Below are positions 38,863-48,450 of a stretch of 64,000 bases of DNA, one piece after another; positions within the stretch are counted from its first letter, which is position 1; each line of letters begins with the position of its first letter. Source of the stretch: Streptomyces sp. NBC_01750 (lineage in GTDB: Bacteria > Actinomycetota > Actinomycetes > Streptomycetales > Streptomycetaceae); the NCBI RefSeq assembly GCF_035918095.1, contig NZ_CP109137.1:868001-932000 (forward strand), in the 5' to 3' direction. Both the position numbers and the translations under genes were made by a program. The notes under the pieces are model-generated. The model was not told the origin of the DNA. It did no database searches and saw only the letters and a program-made list of their open reading frames with translations.

Positions 38863-39819
38863 ATGAGCCATAGGGAACCAAATGGATTGTCGGGAATACG
38901 GGCTCCGGCTTCCGACGGGCCGCTCGATCTGACCCTGCTGCGGACCTTCCTCGCCGTGCACCGGGCCGGTTCGTTCACCGCGGCCGCCCGTCTGCTCGGT
39001 CTGTCCCAGCCCACCGTCACCACCCAGATCCGCTCCCTGGAGGGGCAGCTGGGCCGTGAACTCTTCGAGCGGCTGCCTCGTGGAGTCGCTCCCACCCCGG
39101 TCGCCGACGATCTCGCCGCACAGATCGCCGCTCCGCTGGACGCCCTCGCTGCCGTCGCTGCCCGCGGTCACATCGGAGAGGAGACCTCCGCCGGTCCGGT
39201 CCATCTGGCCGGCCCCGCCGAGCTCCTCTGCGTACGCGCGCTGCCCGCCCTCGCACCCCTGGTGGAGCAGGGGGTACGGCTCCGGGTCGGCACCGGTCTC
39301 ACCGACGAACTGCTCGACGGCCTGCGCGTCGGCCATTACGACCTGGTCGTCTCCACCATGCGCCCGCGCGGCCGCTCTCTCACCGCCGTACCACTGATGG
39401 ACGAGGAGTTCGTCCTGGTCGCCTCGCCGCGGTGGGCGGAACGGATCGGCCCGGACAGGGTCGCGACAGACGGACCGGCCGCCCTGCGCGGCGCCCCTCT
39501 CGTGACATACGCCGAGGACCTGCCCATAGCGCGCCGCTACTGGCGCCATGTCTTCGGCACCCGCCTGAGCGGGCAGGCCGCGCTGACGGTCCCCGATCTG
39601 CGCGGTGTGCTCTCGGCGGTCGCCGCCGGGGCCGGGATCACCGTGCTCCCCCGCTATCTCTGCGAGGGGGAGCTCGCCGCCGGCGCGCTGGTGCCGCTGC
39701 TCACGCCCGACGACCCGCCGATCAACACCGGCTATCTCGTCCAGCGCCCCGGCATCCCGGACAACCCGCACCTCGCCCTGGTCCGCGACCGTCTGCTGCG
39801 CGAGGCCCGCACCTGGTGA
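38863..39819 (+). CDS. LysR family transcriptional regulator
   Basis: 318 aa from ATG 38863. N-terminal winged helix LDLTLLRTFLAVHRAGSFTAAARLLGLSQPTVTTQIRSLEGQLGRELFER is textbook LysR; the rest is a type 2 periplasmic-binding-like effector domain. The divergent DJ-1/PfpI gene is the probable target. The start lacks a clear ribosome site, so a leaderless transcript is possible. Confidence 0.92.
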   Translation: MSHREPNGLSGIRAPASDGPLDLTLLRTFLAVHRAGSFTAAARLLGLSQPTVTTQIRSLEGQLGRELFERLPRGVAPTPVADDLAAQIAAPLDALAAVAARGHIGEETSAGPVHLAGPAELLCVRALPALAPLVEQGVRLRVGTGLTDELLDGLRVGHYDLVVSTMRPRGRSLTAVPLMDEEFVLVASPRWAERIGPDRVATDGPAALRGAPLVTYAEDLPIARRYWRHVFGTRLSGQAALTVPDLRGVLSAVAAGAGITVLPRYLCEGELAAGALVPLLTPDDPPINTGYLVQRPGIPDNPHLALVRDRLLREARTW

Positions 39820-40670
39820 GGTCACCGCCGCGCTCGGGCCGGTATGCCCATGGGCCCCGGCGGACGACTCGGCCCAGTCGGTCCGAGTGTCCGGTCGCCG
39901 ATGCGGTCCTCGGACCGCCGCGCGAGCGGCGCCTCGCGCCGTGTCGCCGAATCCGGACCCCACCTTCCCGACGAGAACCGGACACGCCGGCTCGACGGGC
40001 GAACGGTGGCTATCAGCGCATATCGAAGCGCGGCACGACCCACCGTCGGCCGGCGTCGCGCGGCAAGGCAGTGACCGGCGGAAGCGTTCCGCCGTCACGG
40101 AGCGGGCTCGCGCACGCGGAAGTCCTCCACCGGACGGCCCGGCGGCCGTGAGCCATGTGTGCGGGAGCACCGCTGCAATTCGGTGCCGGGTGGCGCGGAG
40201 TGCGAGGCGGCGCACCGGAGTGACACGGCTCCCCGACCGACGCGCCGCGCGGTTCGTCTCATGCCTGAACAGCGCAAAACGGCGGGGCACATTCCGGTAC
40301 GGCCATGACGGACCTCCGCGCGGCACTCCCGCCACTCCTGACTCAGAAGTCAGCTGACGACACTTCAGCAAATGGTTCCCGGCCTTTGCCCCTTGCCGGA
40401 GGCGCGTCCTCAGGTCCGCCCGTACGACCCCGGCGAAGACACCCCTTTGACGCGAGCCCGAACCATCCCCACACGTACCGCACTTGCCGCCGCTGGACGC
40501 GCGTAGAGCGGCCGAAAGGCGATCTTGCCGCGCACCCCATCCGGAGCCGAGGATTCCAACCGGCGCAGGTTGTCAGGGCCATGACGGTGACTCAATCGTC
40601 ATGTCCCCGGCCCGGCGTGTTGACGGGCCCGCCCACCCAGCGGGCCCCGGAACCCCCACCGGAGGATGTA
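39820..40670. other. 851-base intergenic region with small palindromes
   Basis: No protein-like frame was found on either strand. A hairpin CGGCGGAA-GCG-TTCCGCCG sits at 40076-40094. Near the protease, CTGACT-CAGA-AGTCAG (40338-40353) overlaps the 10-base palindrome GTCAGCTGAC (40349-40358). These may act as a regulator site for the protease or as a terminator for the LysR gene. Confidence 0.45.
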
Positions 40671-41588
40671 GTGAACCTCAAGCGCTTCTCCCCCCTCGGC
40701 GGCGTCGCGAGACGTGCGCGGCTGATCGCTGTCGCATCCAGTCTGCTGACCGTATCCGCGCTCGCCGCGCCGGCCGCGGTTGCCGATTCGGCCGACGGCG
40801 CACGGGCCACCACCGCCCAGCTCGCCCGGGCGAGCGACGCCGTGCTGCAGGCGGATGTGCCCGGTACCGCCTGGTACACGGACAAGACAACGGGCAAGCT
40901 CGTCGTCACGGCGGACAACACCGTCTCGGCCGCCGGGATAGCAAAGATCAAGAAGGCCGCGGGCGCACGTGCCGGGGCTCTCGAGATCGAGCGCACCACC
41001 GGCAGGTTCAACAAGCTGATCGCGGGCGGCCAGGCGATCTACACCGGCGGCGGACGCTGCTCGCTCGGCTTCAATGTCCGCAGCGGAAGCACGTACTACG
41101 CGCTCACCGCGGGCCACTGCACCAATATCGGCAGCACCTGGTACACCAACTCCGCCAACACCACGCTGCTGGGTTCCACCGCCGGTTCCAGCTTCCCGAC
41201 CAACGACTACGGCATCATCCGGCACTCCAGTGCCTCGGCCGCCGATGGCAGGGTCTACCTCTACAACGGCTCCTACCGTGACATCACGGCTGCCGGCAAT
41301 GCCTCCGTCGGTCAGTCCGTACAGCGCAGCGGCAGCACCTCCGGCCTGCACAGCGGCACGGTCACCGCCCTCAACGCGACCGTCAACTACGGAGGTGGAG
41401 ACATCGTCTACGGTCTGATCCAGACCAACGTATGCGCAGAGCCCGGCGACAGCGGCGGCCCCCTGTTCTCCGGCAGCACCGCTCTCGGCCTGACCTCCGG
41501 CGGCAGCGGCGACTGCTCCTCCGGCGGCACCACGTTCTTCCAGCCGGTCACCGAAGCGCTGAGCGCCTACGGGGTGAGCATTTTCTGA
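40671..41588 (+). CDS. Secreted S1 serine protease (streptogrisin family)
   Basis: 305 aa from GTG 40671 (ribosome site GGAGGATG). Signal peptide ([25 protein letters not shown]), a propeptide to about residue 116, then mature start [19 protein letters not shown]. Triad: His149 in TAGHC, Asp179 in NDYGII, Ser261 in GDSGGP; paired Cys in RCSLGF/GHC and NVCAEP/GDC. It closely follows streptogrisin B in layout. Exported extracellular protein degradation. Confidence 0.95.
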   Translation: MNLKRFSPLGGVARRARLIAVASSLLTVSALAAPAAVADSADGARATTAQLARASDAVLQADVPGTAWYTDKTTGKLVVTADNTVSAAGIAKIKKAAGARAGALEIERTTGRFNKLIAGGQAIYTGGGRCSLGFNVRSGSTYYALTAGHCTNIGSTWYTNSANTTLLGSTAGSSFPTNDYGIIRHSSASAADGRVYLYNGSYRDITAAGNASVGQSVQRSGSTSGLHSGTVTALNATVNYGGGDIVYGLIQTNVCAEPGDSGGPLFSGSTALGLTSGGSGDCSSGGTTFFQPVTEALSAYGVSIF

Positions 41589-41788
41589 TGCGCTGACCTG
41601 AGCGCGCAGGCCGGCAGATGCCGGCGCAGCCTGGAAGGACCGCCCTGGACACCGCAGCCGCTGTGGTGCCCGGGGCGGTCCGTACGCGGGCCCCTGTCGG
41701 CGGGATCCAGTGGTCCGCCTCGCCCGCCACCGAGGCCGGCGCAAGAGGAGCCCGGGCGAGTCCGCCGCCGGCTGGTTAGGGTGAGGAC

Positions 41789-42376
41789 ATGGTCGCTTCT
41801 CACGTCCTCACCTGGGAAGTCACGGAGAGCCAGGGGTACGAGACCTCCTGGATCGAACTCCGCGGCACGACCCTACGGGCCCATGGACGCGCGGTCGGAA
41901 CCCGACCGGATCCGTACTGGATCTCGTACGACCTCGAAACAGTCGACGACTGCGTCACCCGTAAGCTGCGGGTCCACGCCGCGACCGCCACCGGTTCGCA
42001 CGAACTCCACCTGCGACACGAGGATGACGGCCGGTGGACCGCCAACGGAAGGCATGTCCCCGGCGTCGACGGCGCGCTCGACTGCGACCTGAGTCTGAGC
42101 CCGCTCACCAACACCATGCCGGTACTGCGGCACGGACTCCATCTGACGCCCGGCCGACGGGACTTCCTGATGGCCTGGGTCTCGGTTCCGGACCTGACGG
42201 TGCACGCGTCACAGCAGACCTACACCCACCTCGTGCGAACCGAACGCGGTGCGCGCGTCCGGTTCGCGTCGGGCGACTTCCGCAGCGATGTGGAGTTCGA
42301 CGTGGAGGGACTGGTCGTCGACTACCCGGGCCTGGCCCACCGGTTTTCGGGCAGCGCGGGCCTGCCGCGGCCCTAG
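41789..42376 (+). CDS. Putative glycolipid-binding domain protein
   Basis: 195 aa. WEVTESQGYETSWIEL, GTRPDPYWISYDLETVDDCVTRKLRV and DGRWTANGRHVPGVDGALDCDLSLSPLTNTMPVLRHGL match the glycolipid-binding family (formerly DUF1089); the conserved Asp/Asn positions are present. No signal peptide. Ribosome site GTGAGGA. Confidence 0.85.
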   Translation: MVASHVLTWEVTESQGYETSWIELRGTTLRAHGRAVGTRPDPYWISYDLETVDDCVTRKLRVHAATATGSHELHLRHEDDGRWTANGRHVPGVDGALDCDLSLSPLTNTMPVLRHGLHLTPGRRDFLMAWVSVPDLTVHASQQTYTHLVRTERGARVRFASGDFRSDVEFDVEGLVVDYPGLAHRFSGSAGLPRP

Positions 42377-42564
42377 CGGCCCGACCCTCGCGTTGCCCCC
42401 CCTTCCGCCGGGACCGCAGCCCATCCCCGGGTCCAGATCTCCTCGCCCGGTGCCGGCGGCTTGCCGAGGCCGGTGAGCACGAGGTCGTGGAAGAGCAGAC
42501 CCGTCAGCAGGACATCGGCTCCCTGCTCCTCGTCCACGGACGCCCTCTCGTCAAAGACCTGCAA
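42373..42564 (-). pseudogene. PfkB family sugar kinase N-terminal remnant
   Basis: Reads DVLLTGLLFHDLVLTGLGKPPAPGEEIWTRG, which is the start of PfkB/ribokinase-type kinases. The next family block should be a MGxGPGGxAN motif; exactly that text (MGCGPGG...GN) appears in a neighbouring frame, one base off, so a single-base deletion breaks the gene. Everything after it is missing because the glycolipid-binding gene ends here. It lies divergent to the DeoR gene. Confidence 0.6.
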
Positions 42565-42661
42565 GGCATGGACAGGGTCGTGCGCCCGGTGCGCAGAATT
42601 GGCAATGCTTGAGCACCAAGACGCATAGAAGTGATTGAGATTGACGAGTAGCGTTCATGGT

Positions 42662-43411
42662 GTGCTGGCCGAGCGACGACATCAACTCATCCTGCGGGCG
42701 CTGCGATCGGGCGGCCCCGCAGCCGTAACCGACCTGTCCGAGCGGCTCGGCGTCAGCCCCGCGACCATCCGGCGCGACCTGGTCAAGCTGGAGGAAGAGG
42801 GCCTGCTCACGCGAGTCCACGGAGGAGCCGCGGTCGAGGAAGGCGATCAGCCTTTCGCCGAGGTCGCCGAGAAAGGGGTCCCGGAGAAGGACGCCATAGC
42901 GGTCCAGGGCGCCGCCATGGTCGAGGACGGGCAGTCGGTGCTCCTCGACATCGGCACCACCGCCTACCGCCTCGCCCGGCAGCTGCACGGCCGCAGACTG
43001 ACCGTGATCACCAGCAATCTGGTGGTGTACGAGGAGCTGGCGGACGACACCGGGATCGAGCTGATCCTGCTCGGCGGGATGCTCCGGCGGGAGTACCGCT
43101 CCCTGGTCGGCTTCCTCACCGAGGACAATCTGCGCCAGCTGCACGCAGACTGGCTGTTCCTCGGCACGAGCGGCATCCGTCCGAGCGGCCAGGTCATGGA
43201 CACCACGGTGGTCGAGGTCCCGGTGAAGCGGGCGATGATCGCGGCCGCCGACACGGTGGTGCTGCTCGCCGACGCGGGCAAGTTCCCCGGCACCGGCATG
43301 GCCAGGGTCTGCGGCCCCGAATCCCTCGACACGGTAGTGACCAACACCCCGGCGGACCCGGCGACCAGAGCGGCGTTCGACGAGGCAGGAGTGAAGGTGG
43401 TTGAGGTATGA
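42662..43411 (+). CDS. DeoR/GlpR family regulator
   Basis: 249 aa from GTG 42662. LAERRHQLILRALRSGGPAAVTDLSERLGVSPATIRRDLVKLEEEGLLTRVHGG is the DeoR helix-turn-helix, then a sugar-phosphate sensor domain (DIGTTAYRLARQL, TSNLVV, VVLLADAGKF). The next gene starts inside its end, so it controls a sugar operon with the GH4 enzyme. No ribosome site is seen, so it may be leaderless. Confidence 0.9.
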   Translation: MLAERRHQLILRALRSGGPAAVTDLSERLGVSPATIRRDLVKLEEEGLLTRVHGGAAVEEGDQPFAEVAEKGVPEKDAIAVQGAAMVEDGQSVLLDIGTTAYRLARQLHGRRLTVITSNLVVYEELADDTGIELILLGGMLRREYRSLVGFLTEDNLRQLHADWLFLGTSGIRPSGQVMDTTVVEVPVKRAMIAAADTVVLLADAGKFPGTGMARVCGPESLDTVVTNTPADPATRAAFDEAGVKVVEV

Positions 43412-44748
43412 GGCTCACGGTCCTCGGCGGCGGCGGCTTCAGACTGCCTTTGGTGTACAGCGCACTGCTCGGCGATCACGCCGCCGGCCGGATCACCGAG
43501 GTCACGCTGCACGACGTGGACGCCGGCCGGCTTGCCGCGATCGCGCGGGTGCTGGCCGACCAGGCGGCGGGTGTGCCGGACGCGCCGGAGGTCACCGTGA
43601 CCACCGACCTCGACGAGGCGCTGCGCGGCGCCGACTTCGTGTTCTCCGCGATCCGGGTCGGCGGTCTGGAAGGCCGGGCGGCAGATGAGCGCATCGCGCT
43701 CGCCGAGGGCGTACTGGGCCAGGAGACGGTGGGCGCGGGCGGCATCGCCTACGGTCTGCGTACCGTCCCGGTGGCGGTGGACATCGCCCGCCGTATCGCC
43801 CGGCTCGCCCCTGACGCCTGGGTCATCAACTTCACCAATCCGGCCGGTCTGGTCACCGAAGCCATGTCCCGCCGCCTCGGCGACCGGGTCATCGGCATCT
43901 GCGACTCACCGGTGGGCCTCGGCCGACGCGTCGCCAGGGCGCTGGGAGCCGATCCCGACACCGCCTCGATCGACTACATCGGCCTGAACCACCTCGGCTG
44001 GCTCCGCGGACTGCACATCGAAGGCCGGGACGCACTCCCCCGGTTGCTCGCCGATCCCGCACTGCTCGGCTCGTTCGAGGAGGGCAGACTCTTCGGCGCC
44101 GACTGGCTCCAGTCGCTCGGCGCGATCCCCAACGAGTACCTGCACTACTACTACTTCAACCGCGAGGCGGTCCGCGCCTACCAGGAGGCGAAGCAGACCC
44201 GTGGTGCCTTCCTCCACGACCAACAGGCCCGGTTCTACGAGGAGATGAAGCAGCCGGACGCCCCGGCGCTGGCAACCTGGGACCGCACCCGCGCAGAGCG
44301 CGAGGCCACGTACATGGCGCACAACCGCGAGGCGGCCGGAGCCGGCGAGCGCGACGCGTGTGACCTGGAGTCCGGCGGGTACGAAAAGGTCGCCCTCGCC
44401 CTGATGCGAGCCATCGCGCACAACCAGCGCACCACTCTGATCCTCAACGTCCGCAACCACAGCGCGCTCTCCGTGCTCGACTCGGACGCGGTCATCGAGG
44501 TCCCGTGCTTCGTGGACGCGAACGGCGCCCATCCCGTTTCCGTGGCTCCCCTGCCGCTCCATGCCACCGGCCTGGTGACCGCCGTCAAGGCCGTCGAGCG
44601 CGAGATCCTCGCCGCCGCCGGCAGCGGCTCACGCGCCACCGCCGTCAAAGCCTTCGCCCTGCACCCCCTCATCGACTCCGTGACCGTCGCCCGCCGACTC
44701 GTCGACGGCTACACCAGCGCCCACCCCGCTCTCGCGTACCTGAGGTAG
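43408..44748 (+). CDS. GH4 family 6-phospho-beta-glucosidase
   Basis: 446 aa, ATGA overlap with the DeoR gene. NAD-binding start LTVLGGGGFRLPLVYSALL, then NFTNPAGLVTEAM, metal ligand in ICDSPVGLG (Cys) and GLNHLGWLRG (His). This is the NAD/Mn-dependent glycosidase fold that cleaves phosphorylated disaccharides such as cellobiose-6-phosphate. Intact, while neighbouring sugar genes are broken. Confidence 0.92.
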   Translation: MRLTVLGGGGFRLPLVYSALLGDHAAGRITEVTLHDVDAGRLAAIARVLADQAAGVPDAPEVTVTTDLDEALRGADFVFSAIRVGGLEGRAADERIALAEGVLGQETVGAGGIAYGLRTVPVAVDIARRIARLAPDAWVINFTNPAGLVTEAMSRRLGDRVIGICDSPVGLGRRVARALGADPDTASIDYIGLNHLGWLRGLHIEGRDALPRLLADPALLGSFEEGRLFGADWLQSLGAIPNEYLHYYYFNREAVRAYQEAKQTRGAFLHDQQARFYEEMKQPDAPALATWDRTRAEREATYMAHNREAAGAGERDACDLESGGYEKVALALMRAIAHNQRTTLILNVRNHSALSVLDSDAVIEVPCFVDANGAHPVSVAPLPLHATGLVTAVKAVEREILAAAGSGSRATAVKAFALHPLIDSVTVARRLVDGYTSAHPALAYLR

Positions 44749-44819
44749 GAGTCCGCAGACGCACGACGAACGCCGCCGCATCGAGGAGCGCGTCGAGCGC
44801 ATCCCGCAGCAACCCGGCC

Positions 44820-45062
44820 ATGACCGTCGAGGCGGTGAAATCGGCCGACGACCAGTCCGGCGATGTGGTGGTGCGGCTCTACGAGTCGCTCGGCGGCCGG
44901 GCGGAGGCGACGCTGCGCACCGGCTTCCCGCCGGCCGGCGCCAAGGTCACCGACCTCCTGGGGCGTCCGCTGCCGGGTGAATCCGTGGCTGCGGGGAAAA
45001 ACGATGTCGCACTACGGCTGCGCCCCTTCCAGATCCTGACGCTCCGGCTCTCGCGGGCGTAG
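44820..45062 (+). pseudogene. C-terminal remnant of a GH38 alpha-mannosidase
   Basis: 80 residues from ATG 44820: MTVEAVKSADDQSGDVVVRLYE, then RAEATLRTGFPPAGAKVTDLLGRPLP and LRLRPFQILTLRL. This is the closing beta-domain of GH38 alpha-mannosidases (VEAVK...GDVVVRLYE...F..LTLRL). The catalytic part (about 900 residues) is absent. It may still be transcribed from the GH4 operon. Confidence 0.6.
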
Positions 45063-45066
45063 CGGC

Positions 45067-45513
45067 TCAGGATGCCTCGACCGCCGCCTTGATCCGGCCT
45101 CCGAACGCGTCGGCGTCCTTGCGTGCCGCGCTCAGGGCGAGGCCCGCGATGAGCTTGCCGACGCCATGGCCTTCGAGCCTGTTGAAAACGCGCAGACGGG
45201 TGTTGCCCTCAGGGGTGGGCTCGAGGTCGTAGCCGCCCTCGGTGGCCGTCACGAGGTTCTTGGAGAGCTCGGTCCAACGGATCCTGTCGGGCGCCTGGAA
45301 CTCACTGATCCGGAACTCTCGCCTGGTCGTCATCCCGGCGTCCTTGACCGTGCTCCTGTAGACGGTGCCCACCGTGGTCGGGCCGTCCGTCACCTTGGCC
45401 ATCTCCTGCACCCTGGGGCTGAACCTGGGATCGTTCTCACCGTCGGCGAGGAAAGCGAAGACCTCCTCAACGGGGCGGCCGATCTCGACCGTTGCCTCGA
45501 ACTGACCGGCCAT
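45067..45513 (-). CDS. SRPBCC family protein
   Basis: 148 aa from ATG 45513 (ribosome site GGAGGA). Polyketide cyclase-like/START fold: FEATVEIGRPVEEVFAFLADGENDPRFSPRVQEMAK, RRKFRISEFQ-type strand and RLEGHGVGKLIAGLAL. Usually binds hydrophobic ligands. No operon partner. Confidence 0.85.
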   Translation of the reverse strand: MAGQFEATVEIGRPVEEVFAFLADGENDPRFSPRVQEMAKVTDGPTTVGTVYRSTVKDAGMTTRREFRISEFQAPDRIRWTELSKNLVTATEGGYDLEPTPEGNTRLRVFNRLEGHGVGKLIAGLALSAARKDADAFGGRIKAAVEAS

Positions 45514-45637
45514 GGCTCCTCCACTGATCGCTCGAGCCCGGGCGGCAGCCTGCCGTCATCGTCCCGGACGGGCCGGGAGACTCCGGCAGGCTCGCGACTG
45601 GCGGCCCGCGCCAGGCTGGTGTCCTGCCATTCTGGTT

Positions 45638-45781
45638 TCACGGACGGCGGCAGCGCCACCCGAGACGTATCCGGAGTGAGCGGCGCAACAGCTTCAGGTT
45701 GTCGGCCGCGACGGATTTGCCTGCGTCGGCGGCTTGTTCGAACCAGGCTTCCGCTTCCCTGGGGCGGCGAAGGCTGACGCT
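45638..45781 (-). pseudogene. Possible remnant of a Sel1/TPR-repeat protein
   Basis: REAEAWFEQAADAGKSVAADNLKLL has the pattern of the last Sel1-like repeat (A..WF..AA..G...A..NL). There is no start or upstream repeat: it lies just past the end of the DUF488 gene. A short decayed tail or chance similarity. Confidence 0.35.
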
Positions 45782-45795
45782 GCCGGCCTGCGAAC

Positions 45796-46167
45796 TCACG
45801 GCTCGGACCGTCGCGCCAGATGGGCGAGGAGTACCGGGACATGGCTGTTCTCGATGTCCTTGACCGAAGTGAGAACGGTCACGGCCTGCGTGGCGGACAG
45901 GTCGAGTATCCGGTCGACGGCCGGGGCGTGGGCGGAGTCGGCGAGCTCTCGCGTGTACCGCCGGGCGAACTCGTCGTAATGGCTGCGGTCTTCGTGGTAC
46001 CAGTGCCGCAGTTCGGTCGAGGGCGCGATCTCCTTCAGCCACTCGTCGACGGCGGCACGCTCCTTGGAGACGCCACGCGGCCAGAGCCGGTCCACCAGTA
46101 CCCGGCACCCGTCGTCCGGGCGGGCCGGATCGTACACACGCCGGACGTGGAACGGGCCGGACACCAT
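45796..46167 (-). CDS. DUF488 family protein
   Basis: 123 aa. [29 protein letters not shown] and [24 protein letters not shown] are the DUF488 signature, with the conserved RLWPRG near the N-terminus. Function of the family is not known. It is monocistronic. Confidence 0.92.
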   Translation of the reverse strand: MVSGPFHVRRVYDPARPDDGCRVLVDRLWPRGVSKERAAVDEWLKEIAPSTELRHWYHEDRSHYDEFARRYTRELADSAHAPAVDRILDLSATQAVTVLTSVKDIENSHVPVLLAHLARRSEP

Positions 46168-46434
46168 CGGCTCACCTCACTCGTGCGGAGACCGGCGGCC
46201 GGGCTCCGCTGCGCTGACGCCGTACCTTCTCAGGCTCCGCCATACGGGACGGCTCCGCACCTTCCCCCTCGGCCGGCAGGGACGAAGGCGCCATCGTTGG
46301 GGCAGCGACGATGCCGCGCCGGTCGTGGGCGCAGAGCGGTGCTCGGGGCTGGACACGGCACTGTGGCAGGCTGCGCGGAGATACCCGCGGCCAAACAGGT
46401 CGCCGGGCCGGAGACCTCGGGAGAACACGGCACC

Positions 46435-47235
46435 ATGGAAATACCTGATCATTCGCGCTGGGCTTCCACCCCTGCAGCCCACCGCAACGCCGTCGCCGCG
46501 GAGACCGCCAGGTTCGTGGCGGTCGTCAAGGGCGCACAGCCGGCGACCCCCGTGCCGAGCTGCCCGGGCTGGACGCTCGTCGACCTGATCAGGCACACCG
46601 GCAGTGTGCAGCGCTGGTTCTCCGTGCTGCTGCGACAGCTCGTCCAGGAACCACCGCGGAGCCGTGACGTGGACCTGCGGCTGCCGGCCGACGAGGACGG
46701 CTATCCCGACTGGCTGACATCGAGTGCGGCGGAGGCCGCGGGCGCCTTCGAGGTCACCGACCCGGATGCCCCGATGTGGGTGTGGGGCGCCGATCGCCAT
46801 GCCAGGTTCTGGGTGCGGCGGATGCTGTTCGAGACTCTGGTCCACCGTGCCGACGCGGAACTCGCCGTCGGCCTCAGGCCAGAGATCGACCGCGACCTTG
46901 CGGCCGACGGCGTGGACGAGTTCCTGGTCAATCTGCCCTTCGCCTCGCCCTTCGCCCCCAAGGTGGCCAATCTGCGGGGCGACGGAGAGACCATTCGCTT
47001 CCGGTGCACCGACAGTGACGGTGACTGGCTGGTCCGTCTGCGGCCCGACGGTTTCGGGATCGACCACGTCGCCGCGGCCGCCGGGACAGCCACACCGGCC
47101 GACGCCACCGTTCAGGGAGCCGCCGCGGATCTGCTGCTGCTGATGTACGGCCGTCTCGACCGCGGCTCGGAGGTCTTCGAGAGTTCCGGGAACGAGGATC
47201 TGCTGACGCTCTGGTTCAGCAACTCCGAGTTTTGA
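46435..47235 (+). CDS. Mycothiol-dependent maleylpyruvate isomerase-like protein (DinB superfamily)
   Basis: 266 aa from ATG 46435. The N-terminal helical bundle starts like TIGR03083 proteins: VPSCPGWTLVDLIRHTGSVQRWFSVLL with the first metal His, and RMLFETLVHRADAELAVG with the second (His in LVHRADAE). The C-terminal MDMPI domain has the FRCTDSDGDWLVRLRPDG segment. Metal-dependent mycothiol transferases act in detoxification. Confidence 0.88.
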   Translation: MEIPDHSRWASTPAAHRNAVAAETARFVAVVKGAQPATPVPSCPGWTLVDLIRHTGSVQRWFSVLLRQLVQEPPRSRDVDLRLPADEDGYPDWLTSSAAEAAGAFEVTDPDAPMWVWGADRHARFWVRRMLFETLVHRADAELAVGLRPEIDRDLAADGVDEFLVNLPFASPFAPKVANLRGDGETIRFRCTDSDGDWLVRLRPDGFGIDHVAAAAGTATPADATVQGAAADLLLLMYGRLDRGSEVFESSGNEDLLTLWFSNSEF

Positions 47236-47238
47236 GGA

Positions 47239-47250
47239 GCAAGCGCTTGC
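47239..47250. promoter_or_regulatory. GCAAGCGCTTGC palindrome
   Basis: Perfect 12-base palindrome just after the isomerase-like gene. The central GCGC and flanking A/T steps are like LacI-family operators. It lies 160 bases before the methyltransferase start, so it could control that gene. Confidence 0.35.
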
Positions 47251-47292
47251 GCCCGCGAACCATGCGGCCGCAGCCCTGTGGGAGTGCCGCCC

Positions 47293-47330
47293 CATGGCGG
47301 GCACCGGTCGGCTGGCCGGTTCCCGCCATG
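47293..47330 (+). terminator. Terminator-like hairpin
   Basis: CATGGCGGG (47293-47301) and CCCGCCATG (47322-47330) are perfect inverted arms with an inner CCGG...CCGG pair; it lies 58 bases after the preceding stop. Confidence 0.6.
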
Positions 47331-47409
47331 CGACCTACCGTCGTATGGAGCAGGTCCGATAGAGGTTCATACGCGGTAATCCTGTCCCCTTCCCGCGGAG
47401 GTACCCCCC

Positions 47410-48231
47410 ATGACCGGAGGCCGGACCAGCCCCACGCCGGGCAAGACCCGGTTCGACGACATCTACAACGAACCGGACCCTCGCGCCTACTTCCGTCGGC
47501 TCGCCCCACTCGAATACGAGATTCCGCACCAGGCCCAAGCCATTTTCCGCCGCACTCGCGCGGATCGGGCCGCGGCCTCGGGCGGCCCCGTCACGGTGCT
47601 CGATCTGTGCTGCTCGTACGGCATCAACGCCGCCCTCCTCAATCATCACCTCACGCTGGCCGAGCTGTACGCGCACTACACCAGCGCGGAGGCGGCGGCG
47701 CTCACACCCGCCGAACTCATAGAGTGCGACAAGGAGTTCTACGCCTCGAGGCGCCGCGCCGACGCAAGCCCGGTCATCGGACTCGACTCCGCCGCCCGCG
47801 CCGTCGACTACGCCCTGGCGGTCGGCCTGCTCGACGAGGCCTACGGCGAGAACCTGGAAGAGCAGCCGCCCAGCCCCCAGCTGCGACGCGCCGTCGCAGG
47901 CACCGGACTGATCACCGTCACCGGCGGCATCGGCTACATCACCCACCGCACCTTCGAATCCCTCCTGGAAAGCGCGCGGATCCCGATCTGGGTAAGCGCT
48001 TTCGTCCTGCGTACCGTCCCCTACCAGTCAGTGATCTCGAGCCTTGCCGACCACGGCCTGGTCACCGAGACGGACCCTTCGCGGACCTATCCGCAGCGGT
48101 TGTTCAGCGACCCGGCAGAGCAGCGCAGCGCCATCGAGCAGGTGCTCCTCACCGGCTACGACCCCACCGGACTGGAGACCGGCGGCCGCTACTACACGCG
48201 GCTGTACGAGTCCCGGCCCCGTCCGGCGTGA
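47410..48231 (+). CDS. SAM-dependent methyltransferase-like protein
   Basis: 273 aa with ribosome site GGAGG. TVLDLCCSYGINAALLNHH is motif I of class I methyltransferases, followed by an atypical Glu/Ala-rich region (TLAELYAHYTSAEAAALTPAEL) and VIGLDSAARAVDYAL. C-terminal GGRYYTRLYES. Substrate unknown. Confidence 0.75.
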   Translation: MTGGRTSPTPGKTRFDDIYNEPDPRAYFRRLAPLEYEIPHQAQAIFRRTRADRAAASGGPVTVLDLCCSYGINAALLNHHLTLAELYAHYTSAEAAALTPAELIECDKEFYASRRRADASPVIGLDSAARAVDYALAVGLLDEAYGENLEEQPPSPQLRRAVAGTGLITVTGGIGYITHRTFESLLESARIPIWVSAFVLRTVPYQSVISSLADHGLVTETDPSRTYPQRLFSDPAEQRSAIEQVLLTGYDPTGLETGGRYYTRLYESRPRPA

Positions 48232-48450
48232 GCTGACGCTTCCGTTCGCCGGCGGCAGCCGCGCAGCCCGTCCCCGGCGGCCCACCACACGGCTTGAGAC
48301 TTCGAGCGACTGCGGCCGCGGCGGTGGTCGCAGGGGCCCGGCACACCCGGCACTGGGTACCCGCCCGGTACCAGCCCCTCGCGCGCCACACCTCGCCGGT
48401 GCACCGCGTCGGTCGGCCCGCGGCCGCACTCGCGGAGGCAGGCTTCGGGA

